A stretch of 45,727 bases of DNA from LW23 sp041287705 (GCA_041287705.1 JBGGNE010000451.1:1-45727); one strand, 5' to 3'; shown: positions 27,089 to 35,469, numbered from the stretch's first letter. Numbers and translations: made by a program. Notes: generated from the sequence alone by a model not told the origin.

Positions 27089-27691
27089 GTGAAGATCGAG
27101 CTTCCAGCACAAGTGCCGATCATGAGCCTGCCGAACGCTATACTGTTCCCGCAGGCCCTGTTGCCGCTCTTTATCTTCGAGCCGCGATACCGGCAGATGC
27201 TTCGCACCAGCCTGGAAGATCAGCGCATGTTCGCAGTCGCCCTGGGCGATGGCACGCACGAGCCCAATGCTATAGGCGGGCTGGGCCTCATCCGTGCCTG
27301 CGTGGATAAACCGGACGGTACGTCCAATCTTATCCTGCAGGGTGTATCCCGTGTCCGCTTCAAAGGCTTTACGCAATCCCGCCCGTACTGGATCGGCCAC
27401 ATTGAAGCGCTGGATACTGAAGACGGCGACAATGTGGAAGTCGACGCCCTTGCCACCAAGCTGCGCGAAGTCCTGCTGGATCTCCATAAACTCGGCCACA
27501 TGCCCGGCGAAGGCATCATCAAATACCTCACGGAAGTCAGCGACTACGATGCCCTGGCGGATATCGTGACCTATACGTTTATCGAAGACATGCAGCTGAA
27601 GCAGGACATTCTGGAGACCCTGAATCTCCGCGAGCGCTTCCACAAAGTTCTGGTGGGTCTCCGCAAACAGTTGTCGGACAAGATTATGTAG
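27089..27691 (+). CDS. LON peptidase N-terminal substrate-binding domain protein
   Basis: Stand-alone LON-N domain (ASCH/PUA-like fold) without ATPase or protease parts; members are thought to bind protein substrates but their role is unclear. The opening strand VPIMSLPNAILFPQALLPLF and IFEPRYRQML are diagnostic, followed by VIGG-like and RVRFKGF segments and a helical C-terminus. I chose GTG 27089, which keeps the first strand and matches the expected transcription start, so the mRNA may be leaderless. TTG 27080 and ATG 27122 are alternatives. It is complete at about 200 residues. Confidence 0.85.
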   Translation: MKIELPAQVPIMSLPNAILFPQALLPLFIFEPRYRQMLRTSLEDQRMFAVALGDGTHEPNAIGGLGLIRACVDKPDGTSNLILQGVSRVRFKGFTQSRPYWIGHIEALDTEDGDNVEVDALATKLREVLLDLHKLGHMPGEGIIKYLTEVSDYDALADIVTYTFIEDMQLKQDILETLNLRERFHKVLVGLRKQLSDKIM

Positions 27692-27729
27692 TCAGACGGC
27701 GCAGAGTTAAACTTAATGCACTAAAAGGA

Positions 27730-27758
27730 TTGACACCCCAAGCCATTGGAGGTATCAA
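27730..27758 (+). promoter_or_regulatory. Strong sigma70-type promoter for the SMR exporter gene
   Basis: Consensus TTGACA (27730-27735), 17-nt spacer, TATCAA (27753-27758). Transcription would start near 27765 and leave a leader of about 100 nt that includes two hairpins. Confidence 0.6.
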
Positions 27759-27780
27759 CGCCACCCTGCTTTTGCATTTT

Positions 27781-27835
27781 GAGGAACGACCTCGCCTTAT
27801 CTTCGGGTAAAAATCTCCAGGCCGACCTGGTTTTT
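27781..27835 (+). promoter_or_regulatory. Two-hairpin leader with terminator before the SMR gene
   Basis: Hairpin 1: GAGG-AACGA-CCTC (27781-27793). Hairpin 2: CCAGG-CCGA-CCTGG (27817-27830) followed by TTTTT, an intrinsic terminator 31 nt before the ATG and downstream of the gene's own promoter. CTCC at 27815-27818 could alternatively pair with the Shine-Dalgarno GGAG at 27855-27858. This layout suggests attenuation or a riboswitch. Confidence 0.5.
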
Positions 27836-27866
27836 AACAAAAAACTACTGGTTAGGAGTGCTGAAA

Positions 27867-28187
27867 ATGGCCTGGATTTATCTGATAACGGCGGGTTTGC
27901 TGGAAATCGTGTGGGCAACCGCGATGAAACAATCGAACGGGTTCACCCGACTGCTGCCTACCCTCATCATGATTGCCGGGATGACGAGCAGCTTCTGGCT
28001 GCTGTCGCTCTCCATGAGGACATTGCCACTGGGTACGGCCTACACCATCTGGACGGGCATCGGCGCCGTGGGCGCCTTTACGCTGGGCATCCTGTGGTTT
28101 GAGGAAGCGGCAAGTCCGATGCGGATTGCCGCCGCGGGACTCATCGTCTCCGGCATGGTGCTGATGAAGCTGAGTTCCAGCCATTAA
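27867..28187 (+). CDS. Small multidrug resistance transporter, SugE/Gdx (guanidinium exporter) type
   Basis: Four-helix inner-membrane antiporter that works as a dimer. The sequence MAWIYLITAGLLEIVWATAMK has the essential Glu13, and the motif LPLGTAYTIWTGIGAVGAF is strongly SugE/Gdx-like. Members with this motif export guanidinium rather than broad drugs. From ATG 27867 it is 106 residues, the normal size. A classical Shine-Dalgarno AGGAG lies 8 nt upstream. A leader with its own promoter and terminator precedes it. Subtype assignment rests on motif similarity. Confidence 0.88.
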   Translation: MAWIYLITAGLLEIVWATAMKQSNGFTRLLPTLIMIAGMTSSFWLLSLSMRTLPLGTAYTIWTGIGAVGAFTLGILWFEEAASPMRIAAAGLIVSGMVLMKLSSSH

Positions 28188-28385
28188 GCTGCCGGACAAT
28201 CAGGTGCGGCAGGGCTCTGGCTTCGTATTGCTTAAAGGCGGTTTGGCATTGCGCAAAATTTCCCGGCTGCTACCCTCGGCGTTGAACCTGCCCCTGCCGC
28301 GTTTCCTTTGCTTCGCATTTATCGCGCTTTTTCGGACCACCTCACATCCTAATTCCGTCACTTCCGCGGCAGGCTCATGTAAAGA

Positions 28386-29864
28386 ATGGACCTGCCACCT
28401 TCGACGCCGCCATCACCTGCCGCATCCCCCTCGTCCGCTTCGCCTTTCTCCAAAGAACTTACCTTTAAACTGGAGTGTCGCCGCGCCATAGCCATGGGCA
28501 TTCTGGAGACGGCGGGCAACACTTTTCTGCAGCTCATTGCCGTACGGCACTTTCAGGCCGACGCACTTGCCAAGGGCTTTGTGGCCACGGGTGGCTCCGG
28601 CGGAATGCTGCTGGCCCCCGTAGCCGTGTGGCTGGCGGGACGCATGCGCTGGACGGCCAGCTACACCGCGGCCTACCTGCTGGCCTTTGCCGGCGCCTGC
28701 TTCACGGTCTGCGCCCTGTCGCCCTGGCTGTATGTCTTTGTGGTGCTGTGCGTCATGGGGATGGTGGCCGCGGCATCCGCAGTGCCGTTCTTTACGCAGA
28801 TTGTGCAGGATAACTATCCGGAGCGGGAGCGCGGCAAGCTGTTCTCCGCAACAAGCATGATCCGTATCGCCACCAGCGCGCTCTTTGCCATGGCGGCGGG
28901 CGCGGCGCTCTCCGGGCGGATGAACTGGTTTCCCCTGCTGCTGCTGGTCTACGCCGTGGCATTCTATCTTTCCGCCTGGTATGTGTGGAAGTGCCCCAGC
29001 CGCATCATCGGCGATGACATGGAGCGCCTCCACAGCCCCGAACACGCGCAGGCCGCCGCCAAAGCCCGGTGGGTCAGTGACACGAGCGACAGACGCGAAG
29101 CGGGCACGGACGACAAGCTGCTGCTGGCCGATGAAATTCTGCACCAGGGCGGTACGGGCGCCGGGGTAAACGAGGCAGCCGAAGCCGCGGGCGCGGTGGC
29201 CATGGCGCCCGATGCCAGTGGTCAGCAAGGGTTCTGGTCGGCGTGGAACGTAGTGGTGGACGACCCGGTTTTCCGCCTTACGCTCATCTCCTGGATGTTT
29301 ATGGGTATCAGCAACTTGATGATGCTGAGCCTTCGCGTTGAGTACCTGGCCAATGAGCGCTACGGGCTTCATCTTTCCGAAATGTATATCGCGCTGCTTA
29401 CCGTGGTGCTGCCTTCGGTCGCGCGGTTTATGCTCAGCTCTGTATGGGGGCGCCTGTTCGATACCATGAACTTCTTCGGCATGCGCATTATCCTCAACGC
29501 ATGCTTCGCGCTCTCCATTCTCACCTTCTTTACCGGCACCACTACCATGGGTCTGATAACAGGCTCACTGATCTTCGGCGTGGCAACGGCTGGCGGCGAT
29601 GTAACCTGGAGTCTCTGGGTCACCAAGTTTGCCCCGCCTCACCGCACCGCGGATTACATGGCGGTGCATACCTCCCTTACGGGAATGCGCGGGCTGATGG
29701 CGCCGCTCATCGCCTTCTCGCTGCTGCCCCATTACACGGTGCAGACGCTGGCCATCGTGGCGGGAATTCTGATCGGCGTGGCCTCCGCACTGCTGGTGCC
29801 GGAGCTTCTTGCGGAACGTCGCGCACGCATGCAGGGCGGCGGTCGTACCTCTCTTACTTCATGA
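28386..29864 (+). CDS. Major facilitator superfamily transporter
   Basis: Twelve-helix-type secondary transporter of 492 residues. The N-terminal half has AIAMGILETAGNTFLQLIAV and GGMLLAPVAVWLAGRMRWT (motif A-like loop between helices 2 and 3), then SPWLYVFVVLCVMGMVAAAS. A long cytosolic loop of about 80 residues separates the halves and is Ala/Asp/Glu-rich. The second half repeats the pattern (WMFMGISNLMMLSL, VVLPSVARFMLSSVWGRLFD). The first 25 residues are Pro/Ser-rich. The substrate is unknown, and there is no adjacent pathway gene to suggest one. Confidence 0.85.
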   Translation: MDLPPSTPPSPAASPSSASPFSKELTFKLECRRAIAMGILETAGNTFLQLIAVRHFQADALAKGFVATGGSGGMLLAPVAVWLAGRMRWTASYTAAYLLAFAGACFTVCALSPWLYVFVVLCVMGMVAAASAVPFFTQIVQDNYPERERGKLFSATSMIRIATSALFAMAAGAALSGRMNWFPLLLLVYAVAFYLSAWYVWKCPSRIIGDDMERLHSPEHAQAAAKARWVSDTSDRREAGTDDKLLLADEILHQGGTGAGVNEAAEAAGAVAMAPDASGQQGFWSAWNVVVDDPVFRLTLISWMFMGISNLMMLSLRVEYLANERYGLHLSEMYIALLTVVLPSVARFMLSSVWGRLFDTMNFFGMRIILNACFALSILTFFTGTTTMGLITGSLIFGVATAGGDVTWSLWVTKFAPPHRTADYMAVHTSLTGMRGLMAPLIAFSLLPHYTVQTLAIVAGILIGVASALLVPELLAERRARMQGGGRTSLTS

Positions 29865-29878
29865 TAAAACGCCGGGAT

Positions 29879-29911
29879 GCTGCACCTTAGCGTATACACT
29901 TAAAGTGCAGC
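29879..29911. other. Stem-loop between convergent genes
   Basis: GCTGCACCTT and AAAGTGCAGC form a 10-bp stem with one mismatch between the MFS gene and the small minus-strand gene. There is no strong T run; it may be a weak bidirectional terminator. Confidence 0.35.
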
Positions 29912-29932
29912 CCTGCGTGGTGTTTAATGCGA

Positions 29933-30118
29933 TTACTTGCTTTCCGTAACAGCAACATCCACAATGTACTTCACATAATGGCTGGGAAACGACGCCACGT
30001 AAAGCTGGGGGTATTCTTCGCTGCCCACGACGATGGTGAAGGGGCCTTCGGTGATGATGGTTTTGCCGGGGACTTTGATCGATCCGCCGTCCGCAAATGT
30101 GACCAGAAATGTTCTCAT
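29933..30118 (-). CDS. Small protein of 61 residues
   Basis: MRTFLVTFADGGSIKVPGKT... reads as a compact alternating beta-strand protein with a lysine- and valine-rich pattern and ends ...VDVAVTESK. No family is recognised. Its composition is unlike a random antisense frame and no other gene overlaps it. No Shine-Dalgarno is visible. It is divergent from the glycosyltransferase gene. Whether it is translated is uncertain. Confidence 0.5.
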   Translation of the reverse strand: MRTFLVTFADGGSIKVPGKTIITEGPFTIVVGSEEYPQLYVASFPSHYVKYIVDVAVTESK

Positions 30119-30232
30119 GTGGCCCGCATTATGAGGTAGACCGGGCCTGCGTCAATGCTGTTATATTTTTGTTTAGGCAACAATTATACGACATTTTACA
30201 ACTCTTTCTCTCTTTATCACTTAAGACTACGC

Positions 30233-31009
30233 ATGAAGATATCCGCCTGCCTGATCACACTGAACGAAGAGCAGGATCTGCCCCGCTGCCTGCGCAGCAT
30301 CGCCGGTCTGGTGGATGAGATTGTGGTGATCGACAGTGGAAGCACCGACAGCACGAGCGCTGTGGCCGAAAGCTTTGGCGCCCGCGTTATTCGCCAGGAC
30401 TGGCTGGGCTATGTCGGCCAGAAAAATTTTGCCCTGGATGCCGCCACGTATCCGTGGGTGCTTAGTATTGATGCGGACGAGGAGCTCTCCCCCGAGCTGG
30501 CTGAGGCGATTCGCAGCCTGAGACAAAATGCCGGTGAGACGCCGGGCGGACCCGCAGGGTACATCGTTCGCCGCATGGTGCAGTTTCGCGGACGCTGGAT
30601 CCGTCATGGCGACTGGTATCCGGATCCCCTGGTCCGGCTCTTTAGGCGGGATAAGGCACGCTTCGCGGGCGGCCGTGTGCATGAGCGCATGGAACTGCAG
30701 GGCGAAACGGCGCTGCTGCCCGGTCATCTGCATCACTTCACCTACAAGGATACCGAAGATCGGCGCCGGCGCATCGAGCACTACGCGAAGCTCTGGGCAG
30801 AAACCGCCTATGAGAAAGGTAAGCGCGTGGGACCTCTCTCCCCGGCGCTGCACGCTGCGGTGCGTCTGCTGCGCGGCTTTGTGCTGAAGCGCGGCTTTCT
30901 GGATGGGGCAATCGGCTGGGATATCGCACTGGGAAATGCGCGCGAAGTCTGGATGAAGTACCAGCTTCTGCGCACCCTCTCCGCACGAGGAGAAAAGCCT
31001 CCTGCCTGA
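30233..31009 (+). CDS. Family 2 glycosyltransferase, WaaE/KdtX-like
   Basis: GT-A fold sugar transferase that probably acts at the cytoplasmic face on a lipid-linked or lipopolysaccharide core acceptor. It starts MKISACLITLNEEQDLPRCL; the nucleotide-sugar site is EIVVIDSGSTDST and the metal motif is SIDADEE (Asp80-Ala-Asp82). The C-terminal half (GDWYPDPLVRLFRRDKARF, GRVHERME, HHFTYKD) is typical of WaaE-like glucosyltransferases. From ATG 30233 it is 258 residues; an upstream in-frame start at 30155 is unlikely. The leader is C/T-rich. Confidence 0.9.
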   Translation: MKISACLITLNEEQDLPRCLRSIAGLVDEIVVIDSGSTDSTSAVAESFGARVIRQDWLGYVGQKNFALDAATYPWVLSIDADEELSPELAEAIRSLRQNAGETPGGPAGYIVRRMVQFRGRWIRHGDWYPDPLVRLFRRDKARFAGGRVHERMELQGETALLPGHLHHFTYKDTEDRRRRIEHYAKLWAETAYEKGKRVGPLSPALHAAVRLLRGFVLKRGFLDGAIGWDIALGNAREVWMKYQLLRTLSARGEKPPA

Positions 31010-31043
31010 GGCTGCGGCGCAGGAGATACAGGCGCGGGCAATA

Positions 31044-31072
31044 TTGCGGTTTCGTATTATTGTGGCTACATT
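31044..31072 (+). promoter_or_regulatory. Promoter of the first GYF_2-TM2 gene (copy A of a duplicated element)
   Basis: TTGCGG (31044-31049), 17-nt spacer, TACATT (31067-31072). It lies in a 42-nt block (31039-31080) that matches 33258-33299 at 36 of 42 positions. Confidence 0.6.
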
Positions 31073-31137
31073 ACGGATGCGTTTTCTCCGCCCTTACCGA
31101 CAGGGGATTTGCATGAACTATTTAGCCGGTTCCCTTT

Positions 31138-32100
31138 ATGTACTACTTACGCTGGGGAAATACACAGCTCGGCCCTTACGAGTCACATCAGATTCTGCAA
31201 ATGGCGGAGCATGGACTGGTAACGGAACTGCACGAAGTCGTGGACTCGGTTACCGAGCATTCCATGACGGTGGGATGCTTCCGTCGCGATATGCTCGGCG
31301 GTCACGATTTCTCCGGTGGACTGCCGCACCCGCTTAACGCGGAAGACCTGCAGCGTATACACATCGAGAAGCTTCAGGCTCAGCACGACGAGATTCAGCG
31401 CCTGAAGGCCGAGAACGACAAATTTACCGAGACGATCAAGACCATTACGGAAGCCCAGCACCAGCATCGGGCGGAGCTCTCACAACAGCCGCCGGCCTGG
31501 GCCTCCGCGCTTTCTGACAGGCAAACGGAACAGTTTGAGCTGCAGCTTAAGGAGGCGCGCCGTATGCACGAGGAAAACCAGCGCATCATGTGGGAGCTCC
31601 GCGGGACCATGAACGCCATGCCCCAGGCTCATGCGCCCGCTCCTTCCGTCATCATCTTTTCACCGACGCTGCCAGCCCCTGCCCACCAAGCAAGAGCACC
31701 CCTTCAGCAACGTCTCAGGGAAACGCGCCATGATATCCATGCCATTGCCGAGCCGCAGCCAGTCACTCCCTGCCGGGCCATCGTCTCGCGTTTAGATCCT
31801 AACTATGGCTCCAAAGTGGCTGCGGCCGCCATTCGCGAGCTCTGTAAACCCAAACCAATCAATATCTACGAAGGCGACCAGTACACGAAAAGCATCTGGC
31901 GTTACCGATTTCTGGGTTTATTCATGGGAATCCTGGGGATACACAATTTTTATGCCGAACGCTATCTTAGCGGCTTCGCGCAATTGCTGCTGACTGCTTC
32001 CTGCTGGTGGGCCGGCACGCCGCTCCTTATCATGTTTCTGTACAACCTCGGCGAAATTGCGCTGATTCGTACAGACGGTGAGGGTGCCCAGATGCAATGA
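31138..32100 (+). CDS. GYF_2 - coiled coil - TM2 membrane protein, paralog 1
   Basis: Unnamed family with three tandem copies here. The N-terminal GYF_2-like domain (residues 1-50) is MYYLRWGNTQLGPYESHQIL... with the GPY/F motif. A coiled coil (about 65-160: EDLQRIHIEKLQAQHDEIQR...) and a Pro-rich linker follow. The C-terminal TM2 domain has two helices (FLGLFMGILGIHNFYAERYL; LLLTASCWWAGTPLLIMFL). GYF domains of eukaryotes bind proline-rich peptides; binding by GYF_2 is assumed by analogy. The GYF part and both tails face the cytosol in the usual TM2 topology. It has its own promoter candidate. Start ATG 31138 matches the start of both paralogs. Confidence 0.85.
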   Translation: MYYLRWGNTQLGPYESHQILQMAEHGLVTELHEVVDSVTEHSMTVGCFRRDMLGGHDFSGGLPHPLNAEDLQRIHIEKLQAQHDEIQRLKAENDKFTETIKTITEAQHQHRAELSQQPPAWASALSDRQTEQFELQLKEARRMHEENQRIMWELRGTMNAMPQAHAPAPSVIIFSPTLPAPAHQARAPLQQRLRETRHDIHAIAEPQPVTPCRAIVSRLDPNYGSKVAAAAIRELCKPKPINIYEGDQYTKSIWRYRFLGLFMGILGIHNFYAERYLSGFAQLLLTASCWWAGTPLLIMFLYNLGEIALIRTDGEGAQMQ

Positions 32101-32181
32101 TGCTTTGACGCGTCGCGCATCGGCTTCGGGCTTCCCGCAGCATACCTGCACTTAACCACTTATCCCAACCATTCGCCATAT

Positions 32182-33210
32182 ATGTACTACCTCCGCTGGG
32201 GAAATACACAGTCTGGCCCTTTCGAGTCGCACCAGATTCTGCAGATGGTCGACCAGGGACTGGTGACGGGATTGCATGAAGTGGTGGACTCCGTAACGAG
32301 GCACTGCACCACCGTGGCCGATTTCCGCGTCCAGATGCAACATGGCCCGCACGATCGCCTGCGACTTTCGCCGGACAAAATCCTGGAGCTGAACCAGGAT
32401 CACATTCATCGGCTCCAGTCACAGCAAGATGAAATTGCCCGACTGAAGCTGGAGAACGAGAAGTTCGCGGAGCTGATCCGAGCGATCTCCACCGCGCAGG
32501 TGCAGACGCATCAGGCAGAGATTCAGCGGCTGAAACAGCAGCAGGAGTGGTTTGCCCAGCGGATGGATCTCATTGCGCAGACACAGCAGCTGCAGCTGGA
32601 AGTAAGCCGCCTGCGCGAGGAGAACCGCCTTCTGTCGCGCCCCGCCGTCACGGTCATCTCAACGTCCCGGCAGCCGGAGCCGCCGCAACTGGCATCACAG
32701 ACACAGCTTCAGCTTAATTGTTCCGGGCAAACGCAAGAGCCCGAGTCCCCGCGCCTGTCCGCACCCCCACCCACACCTGTTGCAATCAGCCCCCTGAGTG
32801 ATTCTGCCCCCGTGGCCGAATCCATTCCCGAACAGCAGGTAACTTATGCCGGGCGTTCGACCGCATGGCTGATCAAGCCGGGAGAGGATGGCCCCATTTT
32901 CCGCGACACGGCTCTGCGCGACCATGCCGTAAGTTTTGACAATACTCCGATCTATACCCTGCAAAAGACGTCCGACTTCCAGGTGCTGATGCCCGCAAAG
33001 AGCCGGGTGGTCTATGTCATCCTGGGGCTCCTGCTGGGCCTTCTGGGCGCGCATAACTTCTATGCGGAACGGCGGACAGTAGCCTTTGCCCAGCTCTTTA
33101 TTACCCTCTTTCTGGGGTGGGCCATCATCCCGCTGATTGTGGTTTTTACCTGCAACATGATAGAGCTGGTGATAATCGACCGGGATGCTGAAGGCGTCCT
33201 GATGGAATGA
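32182..33210 (+). CDS. GYF_2 - coiled coil - TM2 membrane protein, paralog 2
   Basis: Paralog of the preceding gene, 81 nt downstream. Residues 1-30 differ from paralog 1 in only a handful of positions (MYYLRWGNTQSGPFESHQIL). The coiled coil is the longest of the three (about residues 70-170, many Leu/Gln/Glu heptads). The linker is Pro/Gln/Ser-rich and the TM2 domain reads YVILGLLLGLLGAHNFYAER. Unlike paralogs 1 and 3 it lacks the duplicated promoter block, so it is probably co-transcribed with paralog 1. At 342 residues it is intact. Confidence 0.85.
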   Translation: MYYLRWGNTQSGPFESHQILQMVDQGLVTGLHEVVDSVTRHCTTVADFRVQMQHGPHDRLRLSPDKILELNQDHIHRLQSQQDEIARLKLENEKFAELIRAISTAQVQTHQAEIQRLKQQQEWFAQRMDLIAQTQQLQLEVSRLREENRLLSRPAVTVISTSRQPEPPQLASQTQLQLNCSGQTQEPESPRLSAPPPTPVAISPLSDSAPVAESIPEQQVTYAGRSTAWLIKPGEDGPIFRDTALRDHAVSFDNTPIYTLQKTSDFQVLMPAKSRVVYVILGLLLGLLGAHNFYAERRTVAFAQLFITLFLGWAIIPLIVVFTCNMIELVIIDRDAEGVLME

Positions 33211-33262
33211 TGAAGCGCAGGGCACACTGCTCATAGCCTCTGTGGCGTAGGGAGGAACAATA

Positions 33263-33291
33263 TTGCGATTCCGTATTGTTTCGGCTACATT
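33263..33291 (+). promoter_or_regulatory. Promoter of the third GYF_2-TM2 gene (copy B of a duplicated element)
   Basis: TTGCGA (33263-33268), 17-nt spacer, TACATT (33286-33291); same 42-nt block as at 31039-31080. Confidence 0.6.
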
Positions 33292-33354
33292 ACAGATGCC
33301 GCACCCCTGGCAACCGGCTTGACAGCCGTGTAAACCCTTATTCTTCTGCAGCTT

Positions 33355-34065
33355 ATGTACTATCTCCGCTGGGGAAATACACAGTCAGGGCCGTACGAGT
33401 CACACCAGATTCTGCAACTGGCGGAGCAGGGCATGGTGAATAATCTCCATGAAGTGGTGGACTCCATTACGAGCTACTCCATGACGGTGCAGGATTTTAA
33501 GGAGCTGATGAAGTCCGGCAAAAAGCTGGCAGTGATGGATCTTAACGAGCGAGATCAGGAGCGGCAGCGCATCGAGCAACTACAGGCGCAGCACGACGAG
33601 ATTGAGCGGCTGAAACGTGAAAACGAGAAGTACGCGCAACAGATCCGCACGATCTCGGTCTCCATGGCGGATCAGGTGCGAACCGTGCCTGCGGTTATGC
33701 CCCTGGTGATCCCACAGCAGCGCCCTGTCTATGTAATGCCGCCCGCGCCGCCGCGTCCACAAGTGCAGGTCGTTCATCATTATCCGCAGCCGCAGGTAAT
33801 GGTCCATCATTATCACCAGCCGCAGCCTTATCCCACGACCTATACGGACGGCCACAAGAAGAGCCGGGCTGTGTATATTCTCCTGGCTTTCTTTTTTGGT
33901 GTTTTTGGCGTTCATAATTTCTATGCAGGCAGGAGAAAAGCAGGGATGATACAGATATTCTGCCTGGCCTTTTTCTCCATACTGGCAATACCATTCCTGT
34001 GGATATTCAATATTGTGGAGATCATGGCTGTAGATAAAGACGGTGATGGCAAACCCATGATATAA
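33355..34065 (+). CDS. GYF_2 - coiled coil - TM2 membrane protein, paralog 3
   Basis: Shortest copy, 236 residues. The GYF_2-like domain MYYLRWGNTQSGPYESHQIL is nearly identical to the others, followed by a short coiled coil (EQLQAQHDEIERLKRENEKY). A His/Pro/Gln-rich linker (VHHYPQPQVMVHHYHQPQPY) precedes TM2 (VYILLAFFFGVFGVHNFYAG). The linker is different in each paralog, while the two end domains are conserved, so the linkers evolve fast. It is preceded by a copy of the promoter block of paralog 1. Confidence 0.85.
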   Translation: MYYLRWGNTQSGPYESHQILQLAEQGMVNNLHEVVDSITSYSMTVQDFKELMKSGKKLAVMDLNERDQERQRIEQLQAQHDEIERLKRENEKYAQQIRTISVSMADQVRTVPAVMPLVIPQQRPVYVMPPAPPRPQVQVVHHYPQPQVMVHHYHQPQPYPTTYTDGHKKSRAVYILLAFFFGVFGVHNFYAGRRKAGMIQIFCLAFFSILAIPFLWIFNIVEIMAVDKDGDGKPMI

Positions 34066-34140
34066 AGACATTAAAGCTGGCAGTAACAGGGTGGAATAAG
34101 TCTCGCCGCGCGGGCCACGACGTGCCACACTTGTCGGTGC

Positions 34141-35451
34141 ATGAAGATCACCACCGAAGATCGCGGCGAATGCATACTCTTCACCCTGGAGGGCCGCGCG
34201 GATGGAGGCGGCTCGCGCGAATGGCAGGCGGCGGTTAACGATCGCCTCGGAAAGCCCGGCTGGCGCGGCATTGTGCTGGATCTTACAGGCGTACCCTATA
34301 TCAGCAGCGCCGGCGTGCGCGTGCTGGCGCATCTGCACCGGGTGGTAACGCCCTCGCCGATGATTCTGGTGGGCATTGGCGATTATTGCAGCAAGGTGCT
34401 GAAGATATCGGGTCTCCTGACCACGTGGCCCATCTACAGCACGCCGGATGAAGCGGTGACGTTTTGCCAGCAGAAGATCGCAGAAAGCTCCGCACCCGCG
34501 CACTGGGACGAATTGCAGACTGTGGATCTGTCATGCGGGACAATCCGGATCATTCCGGGCACGGGCGACCGGTGCTCCGTGCGAGTGTTGGGCGAGGTAT
34601 CCAAGGTGCTGAACGCCACCCTTACGCGAGCAGACATCAAGTCAAAGCGCTTTTCGGAAACCGAGTACTCGCTGGGCATCGGCGGACTGGGCGGCTCCAT
34701 TGAGGACTACTACAGCATCATGGGCGAGATGATCACCGTGGGCGGCACGATGGTCTGGCTGCCGACGGACGGCAAAGATACGCCGGACTTTCTGACCCCA
34801 CGCACGGACGGAGGCGAAGTCCGTATCCACACGCCCTTCAGCGTTACAGTAAGCGGTGATTTCAACCTCACCGTCGTTTTCGACAGCAAGGAGCCCAGGG
34901 GCACGAGCATGACGCGGCTGTATCGCGCACTGTTCGATTACGTGCGCCAGACGCGACCAGGCTGGCGCGGAGCGCTGGCCATCGGTGCATGCGCGGAGAT
35001 GGGCGAAGTTTACGGTGCGGGCGTTCTGAAGTGCCCGATAATCGAAAACAAACCTCAGAACGGCAAGCTGATCACCGATCCCAGCAACTACAGCTCATGG
35101 TTTGAGTATGACGAGAAGCCTCGCCTGACCCACGTGACGGGCCTCATCACCGGCATTGGCCTGGACCTGACACAACCGCTGGACGGCTACGATCGTGAAA
35201 TGGTGGATCGCTGCTTCTACTTTAACCCAGCCAACACAGGCAGTGTGTCGGAGCTGCTGCATAATCACGCGGTGTTCTGCCCCCGCATGCGCCTTCCCCA
35301 GCGCCCTACAGATCTGGAGCAGGAGATCGAAACGGTCACGCGTCGCGGTGCCTTCGATGACATGCGTCATCTTTTTGATGCATCCACGATACAGCGTGCT
35401 ATCATTGGTATCAGCCTGATTGATTACTTTGAGCGAGATGCGGAGGTGTAG
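34141..35451 (+). CDS. STAS domain fused to a large uncharacterised domain
   Basis: The N-terminal STAS domain (residues 1-110) resembles anti-sigma factor antagonists: MKITTEDRGECILFTLEGRA, with the phosphorylatable serine loop YISSAGVRVL (Ser55/Ser56). The remaining ~320 residues are unknown; they include GIGGLGGSIEDYYSIMGEMI, a PDFLTPR segment and two aromatic-rich blocks near the end (WFEYDEKPRLTHVTGLITGI; CFYFNPANTGSVSELLHNHA). No kinase (HATPase) or SpoIIE phosphatase motif is seen. The second domain may sense or be an effector controlled by STAS binding. It follows the third GYF_2-TM2 gene by 75 nt. Confidence 0.75.
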   Translation: MKITTEDRGECILFTLEGRADGGGSREWQAAVNDRLGKPGWRGIVLDLTGVPYISSAGVRVLAHLHRVVTPSPMILVGIGDYCSKVLKISGLLTTWPIYSTPDEAVTFCQQKIAESSAPAHWDELQTVDLSCGTIRIIPGTGDRCSVRVLGEVSKVLNATLTRADIKSKRFSETEYSLGIGGLGGSIEDYYSIMGEMITVGGTMVWLPTDGKDTPDFLTPRTDGGEVRIHTPFSVTVSGDFNLTVVFDSKEPRGTSMTRLYRALFDYVRQTRPGWRGALAIGACAEMGEVYGAGVLKCPIIENKPQNGKLITDPSNYSSWFEYDEKPRLTHVTGLITGIGLDLTQPLDGYDREMVDRCFYFNPANTGSVSELLHNHAVFCPRMRLPQRPTDLEQEIETVTRRGAFDDMRHLFDASTIQRAIIGISLIDYFERDAEV

Positions 35452-35469
35452 ACTACCGCTATGCTATTT

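Noticed and set aside
27765..27866. Classical guanidine-I or guanidine-III riboswitch before the SMR gene
   Set aside because: The conserved cores of these classes are absent; only a loose resemblance to the paired-hairpin class remains and it is reported as such.
31044..31337. Plus-strand frame of 97 codons overlapping the first GYF_2-TM2 gene
   Set aside because: It covers the promoter block and runs into the GYF_2 domain in another frame.
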